A stretch of 47,640 bases of DNA from SIG607 sp045601805 (GCA_045601805.1 JAZSAJ010000008.1:1-47640), one strand, 5' to 3'; positions 27,316 through 36,675 are shown, numbered from the stretch's first letter. Made by a program: numbers and translations. The notes: generated by a model not told the origin, from the letters alone.

Positions 27316-28131
27316 ATGTATAAAATTGGCTTGTCAACCTGCGGAAAAGTAATATGCGAAGACTTATTTAGAAAATATAGCGATGCCGGAATAACGGCTA
27401 TGGAAATTTCTACCAACCGCGAGATAGACTATAAAATGATTAAAATTTGGTCTAAGAAATTTAATGTTGATTTATGGTCGTTTCATTTACCGTTCGCGCC
27501 GTTTTCGGAAATAGATATTTCAAATGCAAAGATTGGAAAATCTACAATTAACTATTACGAAGAGTTAATAAAAAGGGGCTCGGAAATTGGCATAAAAAGG
27601 TTTATTGTGCACCCGAGCGGCGAACCTATATCGGACGAAGAACGCAGCGAGCGAATGAAATGTTCAAAAGAAAACCTTGCAATTCTTGCAGAAACAGCGC
27701 AAAGAAGTAACGCAGTTATTGCTGTTGAGGATTTGCCGCGTTCTTGTCTTGGAAAAAATTCTAATGAAATTGCAGAACTTATTAGTTTGCATAAAAATTT
27801 GATGGTTTGTTTTGACACAAATCACTTGTTAAGCGAAAATCCTGTTGATTTCATACATAAAATAGGAAACCGAATTATTACAACCCATGTTTCAGATTAT
27901 GATTTTATAGACGAAAGGCATTGGCTTCCCGGAGAAGGCGAGTTAGACTGGCAGGCAATTTTGAATGCATTTAAAGAAATTGAATATAACGGCGTATGGC
28001 TTTACGAAATAGGGTTTTCTTGCCCTAAAACAATTATTAGAAAACGAGATTTAACTTGTGAAGATTTTGCTAAAAACGCATTGGAATTATTTAAAAACAA
28101 AAATATTACGGTTCTCTTGTCTGATAAATAA
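27316..28131 (+). CDS. Xylose-isomerase-like TIM-barrel protein (sugar phosphate isomerase/epimerase)
   Basis: A 271-residue TIM barrel of the AP-endonuclease-2 superfamily. Typical metal-ligand positions are visible: FIVHPSGEP (His), VIAVEDLPRS (Glu), MVCFDTNHLL (Asp and His), TTHVSDYD (His, Asp), HWLPGEGELDW (His, Glu) and GVWLYEIGF (Glu). The family isomerises or epimerises sugars and inositols, or acts on DNA; this subgroup is usually sugar-related. The start ATG has GGAGGGG eight bases upstream; the longer ORF lacks a ribosome site. It stands alone with its own promoter and terminator, so the substrate is not indicated. Confidence 0.85.
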   Translation: MYKIGLSTCGKVICEDLFRKYSDAGITAMEISTNREIDYKMIKIWSKKFNVDLWSFHLPFAPFSEIDISNAKIGKSTINYYEELIKRGSEIGIKRFIVHPSGEPISDEERSERMKCSKENLAILAETAQRSNAVIAVEDLPRSCLGKNSNEIAELISLHKNLMVCFDTNHLLSENPVDFIHKIGNRIITTHVSDYDFIDERHWLPGEGELDWQAILNAFKEIEYNGVWLYEIGFSCPKTIIRKRDLTCEDFAKNALELFKNKNITVLLSDK

Positions 28132-28159
28132 AGTCTTTAGATGTAGTTTCTAATATTCA

Positions 28160-28183
28160 CCCCGTACTTTTGTACGGGGTTTT
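28160..28183 (+). terminator. Terminator after the isomerase gene
   Basis: CCCCGTAC / GTACGGGG hairpin followed by TTTTACTATTTT. Confidence 0.9.
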
Positions 28184-28242
28184 ACTATTTTCTTGTTTGC
28201 ATTACGGTTTTGTGGTATAATTTAATAAAGGCGGTGATATAT

Positions 28243-29010
28243 TTGAAAAAAATTATGTCTTTAATAATTGTTTGCTTAATACTCTTTTCTTGCTTGTGTA
28301 TTAACGCGTTTGCTAAAAACGAGGATACATACCACAACCACTATGCAATCTCGCTACGCGCCGGCGGTGGCGGTGGTGGCGGCGGTGGCGGCGGAGGCGG
28401 CAGCGGCGGTTCCCACCATTCCGGTTCGGACCGTCAGCCCACACTGCTTGAGTCTATTATTGATTTTATAATGTTTCCGTTTATATTCTTTTCTTCTTCT
28501 ATTTTGTTTTATATTAAACTCACAAAGCGTTCAAGAAAGTCTAAACAGTTAATGAAGAAAATTATGCAAAGCGACAGTGCTTGGAAATACAAAGACATTT
28601 CTGCTACCGTAAAAGAAAGTTTTATTGCCATTCAAACTGCGTGGTCAAATATGGATATGTCCCCTGCTTCACAATATATGTCAGACGATTTATATGAAAG
28701 TTTTCAAACAAAACTTAATTGGATGTCTTTCAAAAACGAAAAAAATATTTTAGAAAAAATACAGTTAGTTCAAGCCCTGCCCGTTGCTGTGTACGATGAT
28801 TTTGATAATTCCCGTGACTTTATTTGGTTTTACATAAAGGGCAGAATGGTTGACTATACAATTGATACAACCACCCAATTTAAGATTAACGGCAAAACAT
28901 CGCCAACCTCATTTATAGAATATTGGCAATATACACGAAAAGGTGAAAATTGGGTTTTAAACAAAATTTTGCAAAAAAACGAATCCGACCAAATTCCGTT
29001 TAGCGAATAA
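28243..29010 (+). CDS. Tim44-like domain membrane protein with polyglycine stretch
   Basis: A 255-residue protein starting at TTG (28243-28245) behind AAGGCGGTGAT. It has a signal-like N-terminus (KKIMSLIIVCLILFSCLCIN), a low-complexity region of 13 consecutive glycines then SGGSHHSGSDR, a membrane helix (MFPFIFFSSSILFYI), and a C-terminal domain of about 140 residues with WKYKDISATVKESFIAIQTA and MVDYTIDTTTQFKINGK that resembles the Tim44/MRPL45 (SnoaL-like) fold. Such proteins occur next to RDD proteins, as here, and are thought to work at the membrane; the function is not established. Own promoter (TTGTTT-17-TATAAT) just upstream. Confidence 0.72.
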   Translation: MKKIMSLIIVCLILFSCLCINAFAKNEDTYHNHYAISLRAGGGGGGGGGGGGGSGGSHHSGSDRQPTLLESIIDFIMFPFIFFSSSILFYIKLTKRSRKSKQLMKKIMQSDSAWKYKDISATVKESFIAIQTAWSNMDMSPASQYMSDDLYESFQTKLNWMSFKNEKNILEKIQLVQALPVAVYDDFDNSRDFIWFYIKGRMVDYTIDTTTQFKINGKTSPTSFIEYWQYTRKGENWVLNKILQKNESDQIPFSE

Positions 29011-29058
29011 TTAAATGCTAAACTAATTTTAATCAATTAAAAAAGGAGGTTTGTTTGT

Positions 29059-29847
29059 ATGAATGTAAGGTTTAAAAGGTTATTTGCCTTTATAATAGAT
29101 TGGAATATTACTTTATTTCCGTTCGTATGTGTATTTTCTTTTATTGCCCTTTCCATAAAGCATGAATCTGAAATTAATCCTTTGATTGTTCTTCTGTTAT
29201 TTTCCATTATTCTTTTTGCCTTTGGAGCATTTATATTAAGAGATGTTATTTTTAAAGGACGCAGTTTAGGCAAAAGAATTTTTGGGTTATGTGTATACGA
29301 CAAAAACTCTTTAACGCAGGCTAATTTAGAAAAATGCCTTTTGCGAAATATATTTTTATTTTTATACATCATTGACGGTATATTATTACTTGCAACCGGA
29401 AAAACAATAGGCGACCGAGTCGCTGGTACTTTGGTTACCACAAAACAAGGTTTAGAATCTTATACCGAAGAAACACAAAATAATTCTTCTGTTTCCAAGA
29501 AGGAAAAAACCAAAAAAATAATATTGACATTTACAGTAATTATTGGTTGTATAATTCTTTTTATAGGATTAATTCAATCTATTTTAAACACCATAAAAAA
29601 CACAAAAGAATATGGCGTTGCTTACAATTATTTTATTCAAAGCGATACTTTTAAGGAATTGAATGTTAATGAATCTGAAATTCGTTTCAATCAATATTCT
29701 TCATATACATCTTCATCAGAAAACAATCCATCTTTTTCAAAAACTGCTGAAATTGGATTTGTTGTAGACTTTAAGTCTTTTACAGTTGTGTGCCACAAAG
29801 AAAACGGAAACTGGAAAGTATGCAACGAATGCACTCTTTTTAAATAA
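29059..29847 (+). CDS. RDD-family membrane protein
   Basis: A 262-residue membrane protein. The RDD domain occupies residues 1-130: RFKRLFAFIIDWNITLFPFV, GRSLGKRIFGLCVYD and TGKTIGDRVAGTLVTTK. A further membrane helix (IILTFTVIIGCIILFIGLI) leads to an extracellular C-terminal segment of about 75 residues similar to small Coa1-like domains, with a Ser-rich NQYSSYTSSSENNPS stretch. RDD proteins are poorly understood; some act in ion or osmolyte transport. It follows the Tim44-like gene by 48 bases in the same direction, with AAAGGAGG, so the two probably form an operon. Confidence 0.8.
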   Translation: MNVRFKRLFAFIIDWNITLFPFVCVFSFIALSIKHESEINPLIVLLLFSIILFAFGAFILRDVIFKGRSLGKRIFGLCVYDKNSLTQANLEKCLLRNIFLFLYIIDGILLLATGKTIGDRVAGTLVTTKQGLESYTEETQNNSSVSKKEKTKKIILTFTVIIGCIILFIGLIQSILNTIKNTKEYGVAYNYFIQSDTFKELNVNESEIRFNQYSSYTSSSENNPSFSKTAEIGFVVDFKSFTVVCHKENGNWKVCNECTLFK

Positions 29848-29910
29848 AATATTTTCTTGCCTTGTTAAATAATATAACAAATAACCCAACAAATTAAACG
29901 GAGAAGTTTT

Positions 29911-30522
29911 ATGACACAGTACGAGCGTATGGTAAAGGGGCTTGTTTATGACCCTGCTGACCCTGAAATTTTAAAAGAGCAAAGTGTTTTTTTGCAAAAG
30001 TTATGGGAATTTAACCAATTAAAGCCAACTCAGTTTCAAGAAAAGCAAAAGTATATGCGTGAAGTTTTTGCTTCTTGCGGTGAAAACTGCTATATTGAAA
30101 CACCCTTTTATGCAAACTGGGGCGGAAGCCATATTTATATGGGTTCGGGCGTTTATGCCAATTTTAACCTTACGGTTGCTGACGACGGCAATGTTTATAT
30201 TGGTGATAGGGTAATGTTTGGGCCAAATGTTACAATAGCCACCGCCAACCACCCAATTAACCCCGAACTTCGCGCAAGAGGTCTTCAATACAACAAAGAC
30301 GTACATATTGGCGAAAATGTTTGGATTGGTGCAAACACCGTTATTGTTCCCGGCGTTCGTATTGGAAAAAACACAGTTATTGGCGCAGGCAGTGTTGTTA
30401 CCAAAGATATTCCCGAAAATGTGGTTGCGGTTGGCAACCCTTGCAGAGTTATGCGCGAAATTTCGGAAAGGGACAACGAATTTTTTTATAAAAATGAGCC
30501 AATTGATTGGGAAAATTTATAA
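29911..30522 (+). CDS. Sugar O-acetyltransferase (maltose/galactoside type)
   Basis: A 203-residue hexapeptide-repeat acetyltransferase of the LacA/Maa type: trimeric, acetyl-CoA dependent, cytosolic. N-terminal mac domain (TQYERMVKGLVYDPADPEIL), then the left-handed beta helix with the catalytic His in TIATANHPINPELR and the C-terminal GKNTVIGAGSVVTKDIPENV and AVGNPCRVMREI signature. Length is typical. Its stop codon overlaps the start of the next acyltransferase gene by one base (TAATG). The acceptor sugar is not predictable. Confidence 0.92.
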   Translation: MTQYERMVKGLVYDPADPEILKEQSVFLQKLWEFNQLKPTQFQEKQKYMREVFASCGENCYIETPFYANWGGSHIYMGSGVYANFNLTVADDGNVYIGDRVMFGPNVTIATANHPINPELRARGLQYNKDVHIGENVWIGANTVIVPGVRIGKNTVIGAGSVVTKDIPENVVAVGNPCRVMREISERDNEFFYKNEPIDWENL

Positions 30523-31406
30523 TGAAAAATGAACTTTTAAGCTACCTTATTTGTTTTTTAGAGAAATATGACTACCCTGCCCAAGCAAAAGAGGATTTGT
30601 TAAATGCTTTTAATGCAGTTTGGGGTAATGAATTTATTGAAATAATTGAAGAATATAATAAAACCAAAGACTGCGATTTTGCTTTATTTATTGAAAAAAC
30701 CTCCCGCCTTGCCGAACATGTGGGTGTTCACAAATACACAGCGCATTTGCTTTTATTTATTTGTCTTTCTAAAAAACTTTTGGAATATTACAAAGAGCAA
30801 AATATTAGCGAAGAAATTCTTTATAATTCGCTAAATGACCTTTACTATAAACTTTTAGAGTGCCGTACCCTTTACGGAATAAACGGAACTTATGTGGCAA
30901 GTTGGTACGAAGGTTTCTTTAATATGACACGCTTTGCGCTTGGCCGACTTCAATTTGAAGTTGTTAAAACCGATACCGAAGTAACGCTTGGCGATACTGT
31001 TTTTCCTGTGGGCAGCAAAGCAATAAATATGCACATTCCGCGCACAAAAACAAAACTTTTACACGAAGAGGTTTTAGAGTCTTACCGCCAAGCAGCAGAG
31101 TTTTTTGGCATAAACCCGGCACTTTTTACCTGCGGCAGTTGGCTTTTAGACCCTTGGCTTAAAACGGTATTACCCGAAGGCGCCAACCTCTTAACCTTTG
31201 GAAATGATTTTAAAATTGTTAAAACTATTCCAAGCAGTGCAGATTACATTTCGCGTGTGGTTTTCGGTATGTTATATGACGGAAACCCGATAACTTTGCC
31301 GCGCGACACTACACTTCGCCGCGCTTATGCCGAAAGTTTTGAAAACGGCGAACCGCCGCATGTTGCCATTGGTTACTTTTTATACCAAGACGGCAAAATT
31401 AAATAA
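30522..31406 (+). CDS. GNAT-like acyltransferase (NAT_N/GNAT_C type)
   Basis: A 294-residue protein with an N-terminal helical half and a C-terminal half of GNAT_C type (FEVVKTDTEVTLGDTVFPVG, VGSKAINMHIPRTKTKLLHE, NPALFTCGSWLLDPWLKTVL, GEPPHVAIGYFLYQDGKIK). Relatives are annotated simply as acyltransferase domain proteins; the substrate is unknown. The start ATG overlaps the stop of the sugar acetyltransferase gene, implying coupled synthesis. A 16-bp terminator follows. Confidence 0.75.
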   Translation: MKNELLSYLICFLEKYDYPAQAKEDLLNAFNAVWGNEFIEIIEEYNKTKDCDFALFIEKTSRLAEHVGVHKYTAHLLLFICLSKKLLEYYKEQNISEEILYNSLNDLYYKLLECRTLYGINGTYVASWYEGFFNMTRFALGRLQFEVVKTDTEVTLGDTVFPVGSKAINMHIPRTKTKLLHEEVLESYRQAAEFFGINPALFTCGSWLLDPWLKTVLPEGANLLTFGNDFKIVKTIPSSADYISRVVFGMLYDGNPITLPRDTTLRRAYAESFENGEPPHVAIGYFLYQDGKIK

Positions 31407-31414
31407 TAAAATTT

Positions 31415-31472
31415 GCAATAATTTTTTGGTTTTTCAGTTTATTCCTGTTACCAAAAAATTATTGCTTTTTTT
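31415..31472 (+). terminator. Long-stem terminator after the acyltransferase pair
   Basis: 16-bp stem GCAATAATTTTTTGGT / ACCAAAAAATTATTGC with a 19-base loop, followed by seven T residues. Confidence 0.88.
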
Positions 31473-31557
31473 ATGTATAAGTGTATAATATATACTGTAG
31501 CAGTATGTCGCAGTAAAGAAATTTGCTATTATACATTTTAGAAAGCAGTGACAAATA

Positions 31558-32730
31558 ATGGAAAATAAAAACATTTTAAGTACAGCGGCGCAAAACGCAA
31601 TGGCTTCGGGTGTTAGAAGAATGTTTGAACTTGCCAAAAAGTACGATGATTCAATAAATTTAACACTTGGCGAGCCGGGTTTTATTACCCCCGACCACAT
31701 TATTGAAGCAGGTGTTAAATCGCTTAGGGCGGGTAAAACAAAATACACCCCAAATGCAGGTATTAAAGAACTGCGCGATGCTATTGCTTACAAACTTTTA
31801 AAAGAAAACGGAATTAAGTGCGACCCCGACAAAAACCTTATTGTAACTGCAGGTGCAACACAGGCGTTAATGCTTGCAATAGTCACCCTTGTAAACCCCG
31901 GTGATGAGGTTATTTTGCAAGGTCCTAACTGGCCCGATTATATGGGGCAAATTGATATGGTAAATGCAAAAGCGGTTTATGCCAAGGTAGACGAAAGCAA
32001 CGGTTTTAAAATGACCGCCGATATTATTGAACCGCTTATTACCGAAAAAACAAAACTTATTATTATAAATTCGCCCTCTAACCCAACAGGCGGTGTTCTT
32101 GATTACGAAGATTTGGTTAAAATTGCCGACCTTGTTAAAAAATACAAGTTATTTGTTATTTCGGACGAGCCGTACGAAAAACTTGTTTACGATGGCTTTG
32201 TTCAAAAAAGTCTTGCTTCAATTAACGGTCTTGATGATTATGTTTTAACCATAAACAGTTTATCTAAGACCTATGCTATGACGGGATTTAGGGTTGGTTA
32301 CATTTGCGCCAACGAAAAAATAACCGAAAACCTTATTAAACTTCACGAAAATATGGTAGCAAGCGTACCCGAGCCAATGCAAATGGCGGCGGTTGAAGCT
32401 CTTTATAATGGTGAAGAGGATGTTAAACGCATGGTTGAGTATTATGCAAAAAACCGCGATTTAATTGTAAACGGATTAAACGAAATTAACGGTTTTAGCT
32501 GTGTTTGCCCCAAAGGCGCGTTTTATGTTTTTCCAAACATTACCGGTTTTAACATGAGTTCAACCGAAGCCGCTGAGTATATTTTAGAAAAAACCCATGT
32601 TGTAACTGCCCCGGGTAACGCTTTTGGTCCTTTGGGCGAAGGTTACATTAGAATTTGCTATGCTTCTAAATATGAAGATATTAAGGAAGCACTAAATAGA
32701 ATGAAAGCCGCATTCGGCACAAAAAAATAA
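31558..32730 (+). CDS. PLP-dependent class I/II aminotransferase
   Basis: A 390-residue fold-type I aminotransferase. LTLGEPGFITPDHI is the N-terminal substrate loop, VTAGATQALM binds the cofactor phosphate, NSPSNPTGG and SDEPYEKLVY are the conserved Asn and Asp/Tyr segments, SLSKTYAMTGFRVGY holds the Schiff-base Lys, and EGYIRICYAS carries the carboxylate-binding Arg. This matches the aspartate/aromatic aminotransferase group (PatA-like); amino-acid specificity is not clear. A flavoprotein gene follows 20 bases downstream and may be cotranscribed. Confidence 0.9.
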   Translation: MENKNILSTAAQNAMASGVRRMFELAKKYDDSINLTLGEPGFITPDHIIEAGVKSLRAGKTKYTPNAGIKELRDAIAYKLLKENGIKCDPDKNLIVTAGATQALMLAIVTLVNPGDEVILQGPNWPDYMGQIDMVNAKAVYAKVDESNGFKMTADIIEPLITEKTKLIIINSPSNPTGGVLDYEDLVKIADLVKKYKLFVISDEPYEKLVYDGFVQKSLASINGLDDYVLTINSLSKTYAMTGFRVGYICANEKITENLIKLHENMVASVPEPMQMAAVEALYNGEEDVKRMVEYYAKNRDLIVNGLNEINGFSCVCPKGAFYVFPNITGFNMSSTEAAEYILEKTHVVTAPGNAFGPLGEGYIRICYASKYEDIKEALNRMKAAFGTKK

Positions 32731-32750
32731 TTTTAAGTGAGTGAATTAAA

Positions 32751-34118
32751 ATGAATTACGATGTAATTATTATTGGCGCAGGTCCCGGCGGTATTTTTGC
32801 TGCTTATGAACTTATGCAGCATAATTCCTCTTTAAAGGTTGCAGTTTATGAGGCGGGCCACCCGCTAGAAAAACGCCGCTGCCCTATTGACGGCGACAAA
32901 ATTAAAAGTTGCATTGGCTGTAAAAGCTGCAGTATTATGAGCGGTTTTGGCGGTGCAGGTGCTTTTTCCGACGGAAAATACAATATAACCAATGATTTTG
33001 GCGGTACGCTTTACGAATATATTGGCAAGAAAAAAGCGCTCCAGCTTATGCACTACGTTGATGAAATAAATATGCGCCACGGGGGCGAAGGCACAAAGCT
33101 TTACACAACTGCAGGCACGCGCTTTAAAACTATTTGTATTCAAAACGATTTGCACCTATTAGATGCATCTGTTCGCCATCTTGGTACCGACATAAACTAT
33201 ATTGTTCTTCAAAACCTTTATGCTTACCTTAAAGATAAAGTTACATTTTTCTTTGACACCCCCGTTGAATCTGTTGAAAAAACAGCCGACGGTTATAAAG
33301 TTATAAGCAAAAACGGCGAAGCATTATGCAAAAACTGTATAATTTCGGTTGGCAGAAGCGGAAGCAAGTGGATGGAAGATGTTTGCAAGGAACTTAATAT
33401 TCCCACAAAATCTAACCGCGTTGATATTGGCGTTAGGGTTGAACTTCCTGCGGCTGTTTTTGCCCATTTAACCGATGAACTTTACGAAAGTAAAATTGTT
33501 TACCGCACCGAAAAATACGGCGATAAAATAAGAACTTTCTGTATGAACCCCAAAGGCGCGGTGGTTACCGAAAACACAAATGGCATTATTACTGTTAACG
33601 GCCACAGTTACGAAGACCCGAAAAAACAAACCGAAAACACAAACTTTGCTTTGCTTGTTGCCAAACATTTTTCGGAACCGTTTAAAGATTCTAACGGTTA
33701 CGGCGAATCTATTGCGCGCCTTAGCAATATGCTTGGCGGCGGTGTAATTGTTCAGCGTTTTGGCGACCTTATAAGAGGCAGACGCTCAACCGAAAGCCGT
33801 ATTGAAGAAGCGTTTATTACCCCAACTTTAAGCGCAACACCGGGGGATCTTAGTTTAGTTTTGCCAAAGCGTATACTTGACGGTATTATTGAAATGATTT
33901 ATGCGCTTGACAAAGTTGCACCCGGCACTGCAAACGACGACACACTTCTTTACGGTGTTGAAGTTAAGTTTTACAATATGGAAGTCCTGGTTAATGAAAA
34001 ACTTGAATCTCGCCATAAAGGGCTTTACATTATTGGTGACGGAAGCGGTATTACCCATTCGCTTTCACACGCTTCGGCAAGCGGCGTTTATGTTGCAAGA
34101 AACATTTTAAATAAATAA
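32751..34118 (+). CDS. FAD-dependent oxidoreductase
   Basis: A 455-residue flavoprotein with an N-terminal Rossmann FAD site (DVIIIGAGPGGIFAAYELMQ), a Cys-rich segment (CPIDGDKIKSCIGCKSCSIM) that could hold a redox disulfide or an iron-sulfur cluster, GFGGAGAFSDGKY, a central insert, and the C-terminal FAD motif GLYIIGDGSGITHSLSHASA. It resembles the uncharacterised FAD-dependent dehydrogenase group (COG2509). Substrate unknown. It sits directly behind the aminotransferase. Confidence 0.88.
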   Translation: MNYDVIIIGAGPGGIFAAYELMQHNSSLKVAVYEAGHPLEKRRCPIDGDKIKSCIGCKSCSIMSGFGGAGAFSDGKYNITNDFGGTLYEYIGKKKALQLMHYVDEINMRHGGEGTKLYTTAGTRFKTICIQNDLHLLDASVRHLGTDINYIVLQNLYAYLKDKVTFFFDTPVESVEKTADGYKVISKNGEALCKNCIISVGRSGSKWMEDVCKELNIPTKSNRVDIGVRVELPAAVFAHLTDELYESKIVYRTEKYGDKIRTFCMNPKGAVVTENTNGIITVNGHSYEDPKKQTENTNFALLVAKHFSEPFKDSNGYGESIARLSNMLGGGVIVQRFGDLIRGRRSTESRIEEAFITPTLSATPGDLSLVLPKRILDGIIEMIYALDKVAPGTANDDTLLYGVEVKFYNMEVLVNEKLESRHKGLYIIGDGSGITHSLSHASASGVYVARNILNK

Positions 34119-34123
34119 GTAGG

Positions 34124-34151
34124 CAGGATGGCAAATGCCATCCTGTTTTTT
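34124..34151 (+). terminator. Terminator after the flavoprotein gene
   Basis: CAGGATGGC-AAAT-GCCATCCTG followed by six T residues. Confidence 0.93.
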
Positions 34152-34183
34152 GTAAACTTTTTGTTTACATTTTTAATAATTTA

Positions 34184-34212
34184 TTGCCGTAAATGGAAAA
34201 TTATGATATAAT
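34184..34212 (+). promoter_or_regulatory. Promoter of the LTA-synthase-like gene
   Basis: TTGCCG (34184-34189) and TATAAT (34207-34212) with a 17-base spacer, about 30 bases before the start codon. Confidence 0.65.
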
Positions 34213-34241
34213 ACCCTCGTTCTTTTAAAGGAGTGATTAAG

Positions 34242-35750
34242 GTGAAGCAAAAAAAGGTATTAAATATAGTTCTTTCGGTTTTGGGTTTCATTTTTTTGTT
34301 TTTGGGCCTTATTACCTTTTTTTCCGCAAACTGGTATTTAAAGGTTTACGGTGATTTAGGGTTTGATTCTGTTTTATATACCCTTTCGGTTTCTTTTGAG
34401 GGTGTTGAAAGCGGTATTTTTATTAAATATTTAACCGGTGCACTGCTACCTGCGGTTGTTTGCACACTTGTTTTGTTTTTTGTTTTGTTTGCGCCGTTTT
34501 TTAAAAAACAGTTTAAGTTTTTTCCGTTTAAAAAATGGTTAAGCATTGCTTTAAGTTTTGTTTTGTGTATGGTTTTATTATACACCTCAGCCGACAGAGC
34601 AAGTCTTCTTTCATATATAAAAGCAATGGGCCAAGAAAATTCAACTTTTATTGAAGACAACTATGTAAACCCCGAAAATGTTAATATTACATTTCCCGAA
34701 AAAAAGCAAAATCTTATTTACATTTATTTGGAATCAATGGAAACGGCTTTCTTTTCGCAAAGTGACGGCGGCGGAAACGACAAAAATGTTGTGCCCGAAC
34801 TTTACAATTTGGCGCAAAATAATTTAAACTTTTCGCACAATAACGGTATAGGCGGTTTCAGTTCTCTTTCGGGTTCTACCTGGACTATTGGGGCTATGGT
34901 TGCAACAACATCAGGCATTCCCCTTAAAACTCCTTTTGGAATTGATGCAAACACCTACAACCAAGGTTCATTTTTACCGGGTGTTACTTCCCTTTCAGAC
35001 ATTTTGCGTAAAAACGGTTATTACCAAACCTTAATGGTTGGGTCAGACTCTTCTTACGGCGGAAGAAAACAATATTTTGAAGGGCACGGTGTTGATAAGG
35101 TTTATGACCTTTATACCGCGCGACAGGACGGCATTATTCCGCCTGATTACCATGTTTGGTGGGGTATGGAAGATAAACACATTTATAATTACGCAAAGCA
35201 AGAACTTTTAGAAATTGCAAAACGCGACCAGCCATTTGCCTTTACAATGCTTACGGTAGATACCCACCATATTGACGGTTATGTTTGCGAATATTGCAAA
35301 AACGACCACACTGAGCAATACGAAAATGTGCTTTCTTGCGCAAGTAAACAGGTAACAGAGTTTATTGAGTGGATAAAGGCACAAGATTTTTACAAAAACA
35401 CCACAATAATTGTTACGGGCGACCACCCCACAATGGACGGCGGTTATATTTCAAGAAATGTACCTGAAACTTATGTAAGAAAGGTGTATAACTGCTTTAT
35501 TAACTCAAAAGCAGAAGCCGTAAATACAAAAGGCCGCGAATTTTGTTCAATGGATATATTCCCTACAGTTTTGGGTGCAATTGGCTGCGAAATAGAGGGC
35601 GAAAGGTTGGGGCTTGGCACCAATTTGTTTTCAAGTACTCCCACCCTTTGCGAAACTTTGGGAACTAACATTGTAAATGAAGAAGTTTCTAAAAATTCAA
35701 AATATTATAACAAGGAGTTTTTACAGCTATTTACTGTAAAAAAGAAATAA
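34242..35750 (+). CDS. LTA-synthase-family sulfatase-like transferase
   Basis: A 502-residue polytopic protein. Three or four N-terminal membrane helices (VLNIVLSVLGFIFLFLGLIT, ALLPAVVCTLVLFFVLF, WLSIALSFVLCMVLLYTS) precede an extracellular sulfatase-fold domain: IYIYLESMETAFF, GGFSSLSGSTWTIGAMVATT (candidate nucleophile Thr), DTHHIDGYVCEYCKND and IIVTGDHPTMDGG (metal ligands). LtaS enzymes polymerise glycerol phosphate for lipoteichoic acid; MdoB relatives modify glycans with it. Only the family can be stated. The GTG at 34242 was chosen since AAAGGAG (34227-34233) overlaps the earlier in-frame GTG. A YgjV gene follows at 2 bases. Confidence 0.85.
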   Translation: MKQKKVLNIVLSVLGFIFLFLGLITFFSANWYLKVYGDLGFDSVLYTLSVSFEGVESGIFIKYLTGALLPAVVCTLVLFFVLFAPFFKKQFKFFPFKKWLSIALSFVLCMVLLYTSADRASLLSYIKAMGQENSTFIEDNYVNPENVNITFPEKKQNLIYIYLESMETAFFSQSDGGGNDKNVVPELYNLAQNNLNFSHNNGIGGFSSLSGSTWTIGAMVATTSGIPLKTPFGIDANTYNQGSFLPGVTSLSDILRKNGYYQTLMVGSDSSYGGRKQYFEGHGVDKVYDLYTARQDGIIPPDYHVWWGMEDKHIYNYAKQELLEIAKRDQPFAFTMLTVDTHHIDGYVCEYCKNDHTEQYENVLSCASKQVTEFIEWIKAQDFYKNTTIIVTGDHPTMDGGYISRNVPETYVRKVYNCFINSKAEAVNTKGREFCSMDIFPTVLGAIGCEIEGERLGLGTNLFSSTPTLCETLGTNIVNEEVSKNSKYYNKEFLQLFTVKKK

Positions 35751-35752
35751 TT

Positions 35753-36295
35753 ATGACACCGTATAATATTATTGTGCAGATTATTGGCATTTTTGCTATG
35801 GCGTTTAATATTTTATCTTTTCAACAAAAAACGCCAAAAAAGGTTATGGCATTTTTGCTTCTTGGCACAACCCTTTTTACAATTCATTTTTTTATGTTGG
35901 GCGCGGTTATTGGCGGCCTTATGAACATAATTGCCGCTTTCCGTTCTATTGTTTATATGAATAAAGAAAAACTTAAAAGCGATAGAATTTATTGGCTTTT
36001 AGTGTTTATTGCACTTTATATTCTTTCATATATTCTTACTTTTACGGTATTCAAAACGCCGTTTACTTTAAAAAATGCCATACTTGAACTGCTTCCTGTT
36101 ATTGCTCTTACCGTTTCTACCGTTAGTTTCCGTATGCAAAGCGCAAAGGCAATTAGGGTATTTGGCTGCATTAGTTCGCCATCGTGGCTTATTTATAACA
36201 TAATAAATCATTCCCTTGGCGCAACCATTTGCGAAGCGTTAAGTATATGTTCTATTATAATTGGCTTCTTTAGATTTGATATAAAAAAGCATTGA
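35753..36295 (+). CDS. YgjV-family inner membrane protein
   Basis: A 180-residue membrane protein with about five or six helices: QIIGIFAMAFNILSFQQKTP, FLLLGTTLFTIHFFMLGAVI, GGLMNIIAAFRSIVYMNKEK, WLLVFIALYILSYILTFTVF, and a C-terminal GATICEALSICSIIIGFF. These fit the YgjV/Imp family, which has SWEET/PQ-loop-like features but no defined substrate. It starts two bases after the LTA-synthase-like gene, suggesting a shared envelope role. Its TGA stop overlaps the -35 of the rpsF promoter. Confidence 0.82.
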   Translation: MTPYNIIVQIIGIFAMAFNILSFQQKTPKKVMAFLLLGTTLFTIHFFMLGAVIGGLMNIIAAFRSIVYMNKEKLKSDRIYWLLVFIALYILSYILTFTVFKTPFTLKNAILELLPVIALTVSTVSFRMQSAKAIRVFGCISSPSWLIYNIINHSLGATICEALSICSIIIGFFRFDIKKH

Positions 36296-36320
36296 CAAAA
36301 ACAATACTTATTGGTATAAT
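36292..36320 (+). promoter_or_regulatory. Promoter of rpsF-ssb-rpsR
   Basis: TTGACA (36292-36297) and TATAAT (36315-36320), both perfect, 17-base spacer. The leader that follows has the hairpin TCCGG-TTTAG-CCGGA (about 36352-36366) near the ribosome site, where S6:S18 autoregulation is known in other bacteria. Confidence 0.85.
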
Positions 36321-36393
36321 ACTATGGCTAATGAGTATATTAGTTTCCTTTCCGGTTTAGCCGGACAAAAGTCCATAAGGAGGTGCAACAACG

Positions 36394-36675
36394 ATGACAA
36401 GTAAGTACGAATGTGCTATGGTATTTTCCGTAGCAAATGGTGAAGAAGCAACCAAAGCTTTGGTTGAAAAGTTCAACACCTTAATTTCTGAAAACGCTAG
36501 CATTGAAAATGTTGACGATTGGGGCAAGCGCAAACTTGCATACTTAATCAACGACGAAGCTGAAGGTTATTACGTTTTCACAACATTCACTGCAGAGCCC
36601 GAGTTCCCTGCTGAACTCAACCGTATTGCAGGTATTACCGACGGTGTTTTACGCGCAATGGTTATTAAAAAATAA
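36394..36675 (+). CDS. rpsF: 30S ribosomal protein S6
   Basis: Binds S18 on the small-subunit platform. The 93 residues read TSKYECAMVFSVANGEEATK, with NVDDWGKRKLAYLINDEAEG and GYYVFTTF in the usual places. ATG with AAGGAGG. First gene of the canonical rpsF-ssb-rpsR operon. Confidence 0.96.
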   Translation: MTSKYECAMVFSVANGEEATKALVEKFNTLISENASIENVDDWGKRKLAYLINDEAEGYYVFTTFTAEPEFPAELNRIAGITDGVLRAMVIKK

